Source of the DNA: Sphingomonas yabuuchiae
GTDB taxonomy: Bacteria > Pseudomonadota > Alphaproteobacteria > Sphingomonadales > Sphingomonadaceae
Assembly (NCBI RefSeq): GCF_014199595.1
Contig: NZ_JACHNX010000001.1
Coordinates: forward strand, 62,001-126,000
Length of the DNA: 64,000 nucleotides
Reading direction: 5' to 3'
Shown here piece by piece: positions 36,287 to 44,517 of this stretch. A model generated the notes under the pieces. It had not been told where the DNA came from and made no database searches. It was given only the letters and a program-made list of their open reading frames with translations. The translations under genes and the position numbers were made by a program. Position 1 is the first letter of the stretch. Every line of letters begins with the position of its first letter.

Positions 36287-37292
36287 AATCGTCCTCGCCT
36301 CCGCCCATCATGATCGTGCCTTCCTTGGCGAGGTTGCGGGCGGTGGTGATCATCGACTTCTGCGCTTCGAGCACTTCGGACAGCTTCATCGGACCGCGCG
36401 ATTCGATCTCGTCGCGGATACCGGCCGCCGCACGTGCCGACATGCAGCCCAGGAAGCGTTCGCGCGCCGCCTCGTCCGCGCCCTTGAGCGCGCGGGTGAG
36501 GACTTCGCCATCGACGTTGCGGATGAGCGTGCCAAGATTCTTGTCGTCCATGTCGAGCAGGTTGTCGAAGATGAACAGCGCTTCCTCGATCTGCTTGGCG
36601 ACGTCGCGGTCGATCTTGAACAGCTTGGGCATGACCCGCTGCTCGGTCGCCTTGCGTGCGCTCGACAGGATCTTGGCCGCTTCGCGCGATCCGCCCATGG
36701 CCAGGCCCTGGCCGCCGCTGCCGCCTTCGCTCCAGCGCTTGAGCACGCCGTTCAGCGTGTCGATCGCCTGCGGCGTCACCGGACCCAGCCGGGCGACGCG
36801 GTGCAGGATGTCGGGCTGCATCACCTCGGGCAGCAGCTCCAGCACCTTGCCCGCCACGGCGGGGTCGCAATTGGCGATCAGGACCGCGCCGATCTGCGGA
36901 TGTTCCTTCTCGACGATCTTGGCGATGTCGATCGGGTCGAGCCAGCCGAGCATCTCGATCTCGCACTGCGCCTCGGCGGGCACGATGCGCGACAGGACGC
37001 TGCTGGCGCGCTCGGGGCCGAGCGCCCGGTTCATCACATTCTCGACGATCGGCTTGGGCTGAAAGGCGATCGAGGCGCGGGCGCGGGCACAGCCGACGAA
37101 ATCGTCGAGCACGAAGCCGACATCCTGCTCGCTGACATCGGCGATCGAATACATCGCCTTGCCCAGCTCGCGCACTTCATCGGGTTCCAGCTTCTGGAGA
37201 ATGGCGGCGGCTTCTTCCTCGCCGACCAGCATCATCAGGACGGCGGCGCGCTCGACCCCCGAATAGACGCGCCCCTCTTCGACCGATGCCAT
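36279..37292 (-). CDS. fliG: Flagellar motor switch protein FliG
   Basis: 337 residues with N, middle and C domains. The middle domain has the EHPQ motif (IVEKEHPQIGAVLI), and the C-terminal domain has charged residues facing the stator (LRNVDGEVLTRALKGADEAARERFL, RAAAGIRDEIESRGPMKLSEVLEAQKSMI). FliG binds FliF at its N-terminus and receives torque from MotA at its C-terminus. The start overlaps the fliF stop by one base. Confidence 0.96.
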   Translation of the reverse strand: MASVEEGRVYSGVERAAVLMMLVGEEEAAAILQKLEPDEVRELGKAMYSIADVSEQDVGFVLDDFVGCARARASIAFQPKPIVENVMNRALGPERASSVLSRIVPAEAQCEIEMLGWLDPIDIAKIVEKEHPQIGAVLIANCDPAVAGKVLELLPEVMQPDILHRVARLGPVTPQAIDTLNGVLKRWSEGGSGGQGLAMGGSREAAKILSSARKATEQRVMPKLFKIDRDVAKQIEEALFIFDNLLDMDDKNLGTLIRNVDGEVLTRALKGADEAARERFLGCMSARAAAGIRDEIESRGPMKLSEVLEAQKSMITTARNLAKEGTIMMGGGEDDYV

Positions 37293-39103
37293 TACTGCTG
37301 CGCCTCCGAACGGATCATGTCACGGACGGCGAGCGCGGCGCGCGCCGGATTGTCGCGGGTGAAGCCACGCACCTTGGTGATCCGCTCGTTGAAATTGTTG
37401 GTCTCTTCGATCTCGTCGAGCGTCACGGCAGGCGGCTGCTGGCCGATCATGCCCGCCATGGGCTGGCCGTCCGCGCCGACCCACATGGGCTGGCCATCGG
37501 CACCGATCCGCACGGGCTGTCCGTCGGGACCCATCACCGGCTGGCCATCGGCACCGAGCAGGACATTGCCCACGCCCGCGCCATCGGCCGCACCCATGGG
37601 CAGCGCCTTGGCGGCGTCGGCCGCGTCCTTCTTCTTCGACATGGCCTTCACCATCGGCCGCACGCCGAGCAGCAGGACCAGCAGTGCGATCACGAGCGCG
37701 GTCGCGTTGCGGGCCACGATGGGCAGCCAGCTATTGTCGTACCAGGCGCGCTTGTCGTCGACATTGGCGTCGGCGAACTTGCGGCTGATCACCGTCACAT
37801 TGTCGTTGCGCTGCTGGTCGAAGCCGACCGCCGATTTCACCAGGTCGGAAATCTGGTTGATCTCCATCTGGCTGCGCTTGCCGGTGGCGGGATCGCGCAG
37901 CAGGACGGCAACGGTCAGCCGCTTGATCGAACCCGGCGCGGCGCGGGTCACCGACACTTCCTTGTTCAGGTCATAGGCACGCTGGAAGGCGTCCGACTGC
38001 TTTTCCGGGTTCACGCCCGGGCCACCGGCGACCGGCTTGCCATCGGCGGGCGGGTTGCCGCTCGCGCCGTTCGCGGGCTGCGGCTGCTGCAGCGTGCTGG
38101 CGGGCGGCGGCGTGTTGGACAGCGCGCCGGGAATGCCGCCGGGGGTGGTCGGGTCCTTCTGATTGCCGGTCCAGTTGCCGGTTTCGGCACGCAGCGCGCC
38201 GTCCTTGTCATAGCGTTCGCGGGTCGCGCTGGTCTCGTCCAGATTGACCTCGGTCTGCACCTCGGCGGTGAAGTTGCCGGCACCGACCAGCGGGGTCAGC
38301 AGCTGGATCAGCTGGGTGCGGTACTTCTCCTCCAGGCGGCGCTGGAAATCGATGCGGCGATCGTCACCGGTCGCGCCGTCCGCGCCCTTCTTGGACAAAA
38401 GGCCACCCATCTGGTCGACCACGGTCACGTCCTCGGGCTTCATGCCCGGCACCGACGAGGCGACGAGATTGACGATCGACTGGACCTGCGATTCCGACAG
38501 CGAGCGCCCGGCGTTGAGCTTGAGCACCACCGAGGCCGACGGCGAGGACTTGTCGCGGATGAAGGGCGAGGCATCGGGCGTGGCGAGGTGCACGCGCGCC
38601 TCGGCCACCGCATCGATCTCCTCGATCGACCGCGCCAATTCGCTCTCGCGCGCCTGGCGAAGGCGTTCGCCCTCGACCGCGCGGCTGACGCCCATCGGCA
38701 ACTGGTCGAGGATCGCATAACCGCCAGGCGCCTGCTTGGGCAGGCCCTGGCCCGCCAGCAGCATCCGTGCCTTGGAGTAATCCTCCTCGTTCACGGTCAG
38801 CGCGCCGGTGCCGTCGTTGATCTTGCTCTTGATGTTCGCGGCCGACAGCGCGGTCGTCACCGCCTGCTTGTCCGCGTCCGACAGATTGTCGAACAGCGTC
38901 TTCTGCGGCGGGCTGGACAGCGCCATCCAGGCGAGCGCGGCGGCGGCGATCAGCCCGATCAGCATCGCCATCGGCGCGGAACGGCGCACGGCGGGCTGCG
39001 CCATCACCGATTTGATCTGGCGAAGCGGGTTGGCGAACTTTTCCGGCAAGGGCGGCAGGGCCGGTGCGGGATTGGCGGATGCGGGGGTGAGGGCAGTGCT
39101 CAT
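37292..39103 (-). CDS. fliF: Flagellar MS-ring protein FliF
   Basis: 603 residues. First membrane helix about residues 42-62, then ring-building motifs including TLFDNLSDADKQAV, EEDYSKARMLLAGQGLPKQ and GYAILDQLPMGVS. The YscJ-like domains are followed by a second helix (about 455-478) and a cytoplasmic tail that ends in the FliG-binding helix. Inserted just before that helix, residues 515-551 hold four near-copies of a G(A/P)DGQP(V/M) unit, not a normal FliF feature. FliF is the base of the rotor and export apparatus. It lies between fliE and fliG. Confidence 0.95.
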   Translation of the reverse strand: MSTALTPASANPAPALPPLPEKFANPLRQIKSVMAQPAVRRSAPMAMLIGLIAAAALAWMALSSPPQKTLFDNLSDADKQAVTTALSAANIKSKINDGTGALTVNEEDYSKARMLLAGQGLPKQAPGGYAILDQLPMGVSRAVEGERLRQARESELARSIEEIDAVAEARVHLATPDASPFIRDKSSPSASVVLKLNAGRSLSESQVQSIVNLVASSVPGMKPEDVTVVDQMGGLLSKKGADGATGDDRRIDFQRRLEEKYRTQLIQLLTPLVGAGNFTAEVQTEVNLDETSATRERYDKDGALRAETGNWTGNQKDPTTPGGIPGALSNTPPPASTLQQPQPANGASGNPPADGKPVAGGPGVNPEKQSDAFQRAYDLNKEVSVTRAAPGSIKRLTVAVLLRDPATGKRSQMEINQISDLVKSAVGFDQQRNDNVTVISRKFADANVDDKRAWYDNSWLPIVARNATALVIALLVLLLGVRPMVKAMSKKKDAADAAKALPMGAADGAGVGNVLLGADGQPVMGPDGQPVRIGADGQPMWVGADGQPMAGMIGQQPPAVTLDEIEETNNFNERITKVRGFTRDNPARAALAVRDMIRSEAQQ

Positions 39104-39104
39104 C

Positions 39105-39479
39105 TTACACCGGCATGCTCATGATGTCCTTATAGGCGGACAGGAGTTTGTTGCGGACCTGCAGGGTCGCCTCGAACCCGACCGACGCCTGCTGGCGGGC
39201 CATCATCACCTTGGCGATGTCGACCGTTTCGCCGCGTTCGTAGGATTCGGACAGGCGGGCGGCCTGCTGCTGGCCTTCGTTCACGCCCTTCAGCGCGGAC
39301 TCGAGCGTATCGGCAAAGCTGGTCGGGGAAGCGACCGGCTGAGTCTGGGCGGCCTGTGCCGCCTGGTTGGCACCGGCCTGGCTTGCCGCCTTGAGTGCCT
39401 GATTGCGTTCCAGGATCTGCGCACGAAGCGCCATCACCCGGTCGACGCTCATCGCACCGCCGACACCACCGACGCTCAT
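39105..39479 (-). CDS. fliE: Flagellar hook-basal body junction protein FliE
   Basis: 124 residues, helical. The C-terminal half is typical: TSFADTLESALKGVNEGQQQA, GETVDIAKVMMARQQASVGFEATLQVRNKLLSAYKDIMSMPV. FliE connects the MS-ring and export gate with the rod. The start overlaps the stop of the sigma-54 regulator (ATGA), so the two are translationally coupled. Confidence 0.95.
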   Translation of the reverse strand: MSVGGVGGAMSVDRVMALRAQILERNQALKAASQAGANQAAQAAQTQPVASPTSFADTLESALKGVNEGQQQAARLSESYERGETVDIAKVMMARQQASVGFEATLQVRNKLLSAYKDIMSMPV

Positions 39480-40759
39480 GCCATCACGGCCCGGCTAGAG
39501 GGTCGGATGATCTCCTCGCCCTGTTCGCGTGCCTTGGCGAGACGGTAGCGCAGGGTGCGCTCCGAAATGCCCAGGCGCTTGGCAGTCTCGACCCGGTTGC
39601 CGCCGCACGCGGCCAGCATTTCGCGGATCGCGGCGAACTCGCTCATCTGTACGACCTTGCCGAGCGTCGCTTCCGCGGTCGTCACGGTCAGCGGCTCGTC
39701 GTCCAGGTCGTTGGCGACCATCGGACGGTCGAACACGATATGCTCGGGCTCGATCGTCGCGCCACCGGCGAACAGCAGCGCACGCTGGATGACGTTTTCC
39801 AGCTCGCGGACATTGCCGGGCCAGTTGTGCATGGCCAGCTTGTCGATCGCCGCCGCGCTCGGCCACGGAATGGCGGTGCGGCCCGCAGCGTGACGCAGGA
39901 TCATCGTCGCGGCGAGCGCCGGGATGTCCATGCGGCGCTCGGCCAGCGCCTTGGTGGTCAGCGGGAAGACCGACAGGCGGTAGTACAAGTCGGCACGGAA
40001 CCGGCCGGCCGCCACTTCGGCCTGCAGGTCGCGGTTGGCGCAGGCGATGACGCGGACATCGACCGACTGCGGCATCGACGCGCCGAGCGGGATCACCTCG
40101 CGCTCCTGCAACACGCGGAGCAGCTTGGCCTGGAGCTGGAGCGGCATCTCGGCAATCTCGTCGAGCAGCAGCGTGCCGCCGTCCGCCGCGCGGAAGAAAC
40201 CTTCGCCCGCCTGCGCCGCGCCGGTGAACGCGCCCTTCTGGTGTCCGAAGAGCAGTGCTTCGAGCATCGACTCGGGCAGAGCGGCGCAGTTGATCGCGAC
40301 GAAGGGCTTGTTGGCGCGGGCCGACTGCGCATGGATGGCGCGGGCCACGACTTCCTTGCCGGTGCCGGTCGGGCCGTTGATCAGGACGGTGATGTCCGCC
40401 TGCGCGACCCGCTCGGCCAGGGTGAACAGTGCCAGGCTCTCCGGATCGGCGGCGGTCGGCATGGCCGAACCCGCCAGCAGCGCGCGGACGAAGCTGTTGC
40501 CGACGCCCGACTCGGCGGCGGAATAGGTCACGCTGGCCGGTTGGCCGCCCATTGCCGGGATGATGGCGGGGACCGGACCGTCGGACACGACGATGGTGCG
40601 CGCCGGATGCTCGACCACGTCGCCGTCGGTGACGAGGAACAGGTCCCCGGCCTGGGCGGCCGCGCCCTGCTCGGCAATGGCCATGCCCTGGGCCCGCAGC
40701 CCGGAAATCAGGGCGTATTTCTGCCTAACGAGCGCAGCGGAGGGGTGAATCGACGACAT
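39476..40759 (-). CDS. Sigma-54-dependent flagellar transcription activator (FlbD/FleQ-like)
   Basis: 427 residues from ATG 40759 (open frame upstream to 40942 but no family sequence there). N-terminal region of about 110 residues without a recognisable receiver aspartate or other known sensor motif. The AAA+ domain has Walker A GPTGTGKE, the sigma-54 contact loop GAFTGA (HQKGAFTGAAQ), Walker B GTLLLDEIAEMP and arginine-finger region FRADLYYRLSVFPL. The C-terminal Fis-type helix-turn-helix is GGNRVETAKRLGISERTLRYRLAKAREQG. It heads the fliE-flhB operon and is the obvious activator of the -24/-12 promoters in this locus, likely through nearby CGGCAA clusters. The Caulobacter counterpart FlbD works with FliX; no fliX is seen here. 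Confidence 0.92.
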   Translation of the reverse strand: MSSIHPSAALVRQKYALISGLRAQGMAIAEQGAAAQAGDLFLVTDGDVVEHPARTIVVSDGPVPAIIPAMGGQPASVTYSAAESGVGNSFVRALLAGSAMPTAADPESLALFTLAERVAQADITVLINGPTGTGKEVVARAIHAQSARANKPFVAINCAALPESMLEALLFGHQKGAFTGAAQAGEGFFRAADGGTLLLDEIAEMPLQLQAKLLRVLQEREVIPLGASMPQSVDVRVIACANRDLQAEVAAGRFRADLYYRLSVFPLTTKALAERRMDIPALAATMILRHAAGRTAIPWPSAAAIDKLAMHNWPGNVRELENVIQRALLFAGGATIEPEHIVFDRPMVANDLDDEPLTVTTAEATLGKVVQMSEFAAIREMLAACGGNRVETAKRLGISERTLRYRLAKAREQGEEIIRPSSRAVMA

Positions 40760-40803
40760 CTGGCGTGGAGTCCTTTCGTGACTCCGCAATGGCCCCTGTT
40801 TGG

Positions 40804-40818
40804 TAAAACCGTGGTTAA
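40804..40818 (-). promoter_or_regulatory. Possible CtrA box upstream of the activator-fliE operon
   Basis: Minus strand TTAA-N7-TTTA, one mismatch from the CtrA consensus TTAA-N7-TTAA, 45-59 bases upstream of the activator's start codon. CtrA controls early flagellar operons in Caulobacter and several sphingomonads; the match alone is modest. Confidence 0.4.
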
Positions 40819-40820
40819 TT

Positions 40821-40932
40821 CGGCAACGCGAACGGCAAGTTTTTTCCGGGCGCGACGCGCGCTCGTACGTGTGCGGGCGACGCCCGGCCGCGCGCGCGAC
40901 CGTTTCGGCAAAACCGGCAAGCCCACCGGCAA
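40821..40932. promoter_or_regulatory. CGGCAA cluster between activator gene and flagellin gene
   Basis: CGGCAA occurs at 40821, 40833, 40906, 40915 and 40927 within 112 bases. The same hexamer or its complement clusters upstream of two other flagellar control regions. Likely binding sites of the sigma-54 activator, here perhaps for autoregulation or repression. Confidence 0.4.
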
Positions 40933-40951
40933 AAATTTGCATGGAACCGGC

Positions 40952-40978
40952 TAAAGCCTGCCGGAAAACGGCCGTTAC
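40952..40978 (+). promoter_or_regulatory. Sigma-28 (FliA) promoter of flagellin gene 1
   Basis: TAAA (40952-40955), 15-base spacer ending CG, GCCGTTAC (40971-40978). About 68 bases upstream of the start codon. Fits the local consensus shared by four promoters. Confidence 0.88.
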
Positions 40979-41045
40979 TCCACTCGGCGGCTCGGGGGTC
41001 CAGAGGGGACACAGACGGATCGCCGGGCAGATTTGGAGACATCAC

Positions 41046-41912
41046 ATGACCGTTATTGCCAGCAATATCAGTGCTATGCGTGCAACCGCCGCGTCGACCT
41101 CGGCCTCGTTGGCCCTGAGCACCTCGATGCAGCGCCTGTCGACCGGCAACCGCATCAACTCGGCAAAGGACGACGCCGCCGGTCTGGCCATCAGCGACTC
41201 GATGACCTCGCAGATCAAGGGCATGGCGCAGGGCATCCGCAACGCGAACGACGGTATTTCGCTGGCGCAGACGGCGGAAGGCGCGCTGAACGAAGTCGGC
41301 AACATGCTCCAGCGTATGCGTGAGCTGAAGGTCCAGTCGTCGAACGGCACCTATTCGACCGCCGACAAGGCCAATATCACCAACGAGCAAACGACGCTGG
41401 CCGCGCAGATCAGCGCCGTCGTGAAGAACACCCAGTTCAACAACAAGCAGTTGTTCAATGCTGCTTCGACTGTTGCGATCCAGACCGGCGCGACGAGCAA
41501 TGACACGGTCAGCATCGGTCTGCGTGATCTGACTGCCACGTATGTGGCGCCAACGGGCGGTGCGGCCGCTACCGGCTCGCAGCTGGGTGCCATCGTCGAC
41601 TTCGCACCGGCTGCTGGCAGCACCGAGCTGAAGGCGGGTGGCGATACGCTGGCCAACTACGACGCCGCGATCGCCGACGTATCATCGATCCGTGCTGGCC
41701 TGGGTGCGACGCAGAACCGACTCCAGTCGGCAGTCAATAGCGCGACTTCGAACATGACCAACCTGGCCGAAGCCAAGAGCCGCATCTCGGACACCGACTT
41801 CTCGGAAGAAACCACCGCGCTCGCCAAGGCGCAGATCCTGAGCCAGGCGTCGACCGCGATGCTGAGCCAGGCCAACCAGTCGCAGCAGGGCGTGCTGAAG
41901 CTCCTCGGCTAA
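41046..41912 (+). CDS. fliC: Flagellin (first copy)
   Basis: 288 residues from ATG 41046, with GGAG nine bases upstream. Conserved N-terminal D0/D1 helices ([58 protein letters not shown]) and C-terminal helices ([58 protein letters not shown]) flank a short central region of about 110 residues that lacks a large D2/D3 domain. As with other compact alphaproteobacterial flagellins, it may not carry a TLR5-active site. Driven by its own sigma-28 promoter. It is closely similar at both ends to the next gene. Confidence 0.96.
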   Translation: MTVIASNISAMRATAASTSASLALSTSMQRLSTGNRINSAKDDAAGLAISDSMTSQIKGMAQGIRNANDGISLAQTAEGALNEVGNMLQRMRELKVQSSNGTYSTADKANITNEQTTLAAQISAVVKNTQFNNKQLFNAASTVAIQTGATSNDTVSIGLRDLTATYVAPTGGAAATGSQLGAIVDFAPAAGSTELKAGGDTLANYDAAIADVSSIRAGLGATQNRLQSAVNSATSNMTNLAEAKSRISDTDFSEETTALAKAQILSQASTAMLSQANQSQQGVLKLLG

Positions 41913-41964
41913 TCGCCCTGGGCGAATGCCGACCGCGGTTATCCCCTCGGTCGCGGAAGGTGGA

Positions 41965-41997
41965 CCCCCCGATGCCTTATAATAAGGTGTCGGGGGG
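41965..41997 (+). terminator. Hairpin between the two flagellin genes
   Basis: CCCCCCGA...CCTTAT/AAGG...TCGGGGGG, a 12-pair stem with a TG/TG mismatch. It is not followed by a T-run, so it may terminate weakly or stabilise the flagellin 1 mRNA. Confidence 0.5.
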
Positions 41998-42035
41998 CTC
42001 CGCCCGAAAAAATGCGCCCATTCGACTCTTTTCTC

Positions 42036-42062
42036 TAAAGCCCTGCCTCAAGCGGTCGTTAC
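42036..42062 (+). promoter_or_regulatory. Sigma-28 (FliA) promoter of flagellin gene 2
   Basis: TAAA (42036-42039), 15-base spacer ending CG, GTCGTTAC (42055-42062). One base (T for C) weaker than the others in the -10. Confidence 0.85.
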
Positions 42063-42125
42063 CCGTCTTGGCAGCTCGACCTTCGCCTTGGGGGCGGCGG
42101 AGAGCTCCGGCTTTGGAGAACGACC

Positions 42126-42971
42126 ATGACGGTTATCGCCAGTAATATCTCGGCGTTACGCGCCTCGAGCGCCAACGGCGCCGCGACGGAAGCGCTGAAC
42201 GTTTCGATGCAGCGCCTGTCCACCGGCAAGCGAATCAATTCCGCGAAGGACGACGCCGCCGGCCTCGCCATCGCCGCCTCGATGACCTCGCAGGTGCGCG
42301 GCATGAATCAGGCGATCCGCAACTCGAACGACGGCATCTCGATGGCGCAGACCGCCGAAGGGGCGCTGGACGAGGTGAGCAACATGCTCCAGCGGATGCG
42401 CGAACTGGCGGTGCAGAAGGCCAACGGCATCTATTCCACCAACGACAAGGCGAACATCACGTCGGAACAGAACGCGCTGGCGTCGCAGGTGTCGAACATC
42501 TTGTTCAACACCCAGTTCAACGGTCAGAAGCTGCTCGACGGTTCGGCGGGTGCGGCCGGTGTGGTGAAGATTCAGGCGGGCGCCAACACCAGCGACGCCA
42601 TCAGCATGACCTTCAGCAACCTGACCACCGACGCCGATATCAATAGCGCCATCGCCGTGGTCGATCCGGCGACCGGCCCCAGCACCATCGCCACCACTGC
42701 GACACTGGAGAGCTTTGACAAGGCCATCGGCAAGGTCGCCAATATCCGCGCAGGCCTGGGTGCCACGCAGAACCGGCTCCAGTCGGCGGTCAACAACCTG
42801 ACCTCGAACGTCACCAACCTGACGGACGCGCGCAGCCGCATCGAGGACACCGATTTCTCGGCCGAAACCACTGCGCTCGCCAAGGCTCAGATTCTGAGCC
42901 AGGCCTCGACCGCGATGCTGAGCCAGGCCAACCAGTCGCAGCAGGGCGTGCTCAAGCTGCTCGGACAGTAA
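42126..42971 (+). CDS. Flagellin (second copy)
   Basis: 281 residues. Same D0/D1 plan as the first flagellin ([101 protein letters not shown]). The centre differs (about residues 130-190), so the two genes are diverged paralogues, not a recent copy. Own sigma-28 promoter and GGAG ribosome site. A strong terminator follows. Confidence 0.95.
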   Translation: MTVIASNISALRASSANGAATEALNVSMQRLSTGKRINSAKDDAAGLAIAASMTSQVRGMNQAIRNSNDGISMAQTAEGALDEVSNMLQRMRELAVQKANGIYSTNDKANITSEQNALASQVSNILFNTQFNGQKLLDGSAGAAGVVKIQAGANTSDAISMTFSNLTTDADINSAIAVVDPATGPSTIATTATLESFDKAIGKVANIRAGLGATQNRLQSAVNNLTSNVTNLTDARSRIEDTDFSAETTALAKAQILSQASTAMLSQANQSQQGVLKLLGQ

Positions 42972-43061
42972 TCCCCGGATCCTGAGCGCCCCGGCACCGC
43001 GCCCCCACTCGGGTGACGGGGCCGACCGGCCGAGAGATCCTCACGGACCGGTTTGCAGGAC

Positions 43062-43093
43062 AAACCCCGGCGGCAGCGATGCCGCCGGGGTTT
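43062..43093. terminator. Bidirectional rho-independent terminator
   Basis: Perfect 13-bp stem AAACCCCGGCGGC / GCCGCCGGGGTTT with a six-base loop. The flanking A and T bases serve both the flagellin 2 gene (+) and the lolC-like gene (-). Confidence 0.85.
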
Positions 43094-43105
43094 ACTCGTA
43101 TCGAC

Positions 43106-44332
43106 TCAATCCGCGCGCAGCACCAGGGCGGGCGAGGTTCGCCCCGCGCGCCAGGCGGGATAGAGGCTGGCCAGCACCGCGCCCGCCAGCACGCTCAATG
43201 CGATCACCGCCAGCTCGCGCGCCGAAATCCCGATCGGCAGCGACAGGAATACGTCCCATTCGGCCTGCCGCGCGGGCGACAGATGGCGCACGGCCGCGAC
43301 GATCGCGCCGCGCTGGGTCAACAGGGCGGCGGCCAGCGACAGGCCGATGCCCGCCCCGATCAATGCGATGATGCTGCCCACGGTGGCGAAGATCCGCATG
43401 ATGCTGCGCGCCGTCACGCCCATGGTGCGTAGGATCGCGATCTCGCGCCGCTTGGCCCGTGCGAGCAAGGTCATCGACGACAGGATGTTGAACAGCGCGA
43501 CCAGGGTGACCAGCCCGACCGCGATCGTCATGCCGATCTTTTCGGTGACAAGGGCGGCAAGCAGCGCGCGATTCGCCTGTTGCCAGCTGATGATCGGATA
43601 GGCCGGACCCAGCCGCCGTCGAATCGCCGCCGTCACGGCCGCTTCCTGCGTGGCGTCGGCCAACACCACCGCGACGCGGCGGGTGACGGCCGAGTCGTTC
43701 TGAAGGATGGGCAGCGAATCGAGCGGGGCATAGACCGTCACCCGATCGCCGCCCTTGTCGTCGTCGAGATAAAAGGTCGCGACCCGCGCCGGGGTCAGGT
43801 CGAGCGACAGGGTGCGGTCGGGGCCGAGCACGACCCGGCCGATCGCGATCCGGTCGCCGGGGAACAGGCCCAGTTGCAGCGCGGCAGTCTGGCCGATCGC
43901 CACCGCACTCGCGGGATCGGGACTATGCGCCAGCGCCGAGCGCATCGTCGGCACGAGTCTATAGAGTGTGCGTGGATCGCGGCCCTGCAATGTGATGGGC
44001 GTGATCCGGCCGTCGATCGACAGACCGGCGGTGATCTCGCGGATCGGCTCGGTGCGGATGACGCCCGCGATGCGGGCGATGGCGGCGGCGACCTGCGCCT
44101 CGGTCGGTCGGGCACCGGCGGGCACGGTAATGCTGAGATGCCCGTCGACCGGCGCGACGCTGTCGGCCAGCCTGGTCTGCGCGCCGTTCATCACCGCGAT
44201 GACCAGCACCAGCGCGGCGACCCCGATCATGACGCCGGTGCAGCCGATCGCCGCCACCAGAAGGACCAGCCGCCCACCCGCACCCGGCCACAGATAGCGG
44301 GCGATCAGATGGCGTTCATGGCGTGCGAGCAT
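43106..44332 (-). CDS. FtsX/LolC-family ABC transporter permease
   Basis: 408 residues. Four membrane segments: one near the N-terminus (VLLVAAIGCTGVMIGVAALVLVIAVMNGAQ), a large periplasmic MacB_PCD-like domain, then three near the C-terminus (AVGLVTLVALFNILSSMTLLARAKRREIAILRTMGVTA, IALIGAGIGLSLAAALL, ELAVIALSVLAGAVLASLYPAWRAGRTSPALVLR). This is the LolC/LolE layout used for extracting lipoproteins from the inner membrane. No ATPase (LolD) or second permease lies beside it, and it sits alone inside the flagellar locus between flagellin 2 and fliA. Its substrate and partner are unknown; it could serve a flagellar lipoprotein, but that is speculation. Confidence 0.85.
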   Translation of the reverse strand: MLARHERHLIARYLWPGAGGRLVLLVAAIGCTGVMIGVAALVLVIAVMNGAQTRLADSVAPVDGHLSITVPAGARPTEAQVAAAIARIAGVIRTEPIREITAGLSIDGRITPITLQGRDPRTLYRLVPTMRSALAHSPDPASAVAIGQTAALQLGLFPGDRIAIGRVVLGPDRTLSLDLTPARVATFYLDDDKGGDRVTVYAPLDSLPILQNDSAVTRRVAVVLADATQEAAVTAAIRRRLGPAYPIISWQQANRALLAALVTEKIGMTIAVGLVTLVALFNILSSMTLLARAKRREIAILRTMGVTARSIMRIFATVGSIIALIGAGIGLSLAAALLTQRGAIVAAVRHLSPARQAEWDVFLSLPIGISARELAVIALSVLAGAVLASLYPAWRAGRTSPALVLRAD

Positions 44333-44391
44333 CGGCGTCCCCGGTCATCGGGGACGCGCTTAGAGCAAGATGGGGGGATCGGGAATGGCGA

Positions 44392-44516
44392 CCCATTCCT
44401 CCCCTGCAAGGGGAGGTGGCGCGCGTAGCGCGTCGGAGGGGTGTCCCGCTATCGAGAGGGTGACACCCCTCCGTCAGGCCTTCGGCCTGCCACCTCCCCT
44501 TGCAGGGGAGGAATGA
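44392..44516. repeat. Long palindromic repeat (CTCCCCTGCAAGGGGAGG type)
   Basis: Outer arms ATTCCTCCCCTGCAAGGGG...AGGTGGC and GCCACCTCCCCTTGCAGGGG...AGGAAT are near-perfect inverse copies, with inner inverted GACACCCCTCC/GGAGGGGTGTC arms. It abuts the fliA stop and could serve as its terminator. The same CTCCCCTGCAAGGGG core occurs near 6165. Confidence 0.7.
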
Positions 44517-44517
44517 T

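Noticed and set aside
40927..40945. Sigma-54 promoter at CCGGC...TTTGCAT upstream of flagellin 1
   Set aside because: The spacing between GG and GC is nine bases instead of ten. The sigma-28 promoter at 40952-40978 explains the gene better.
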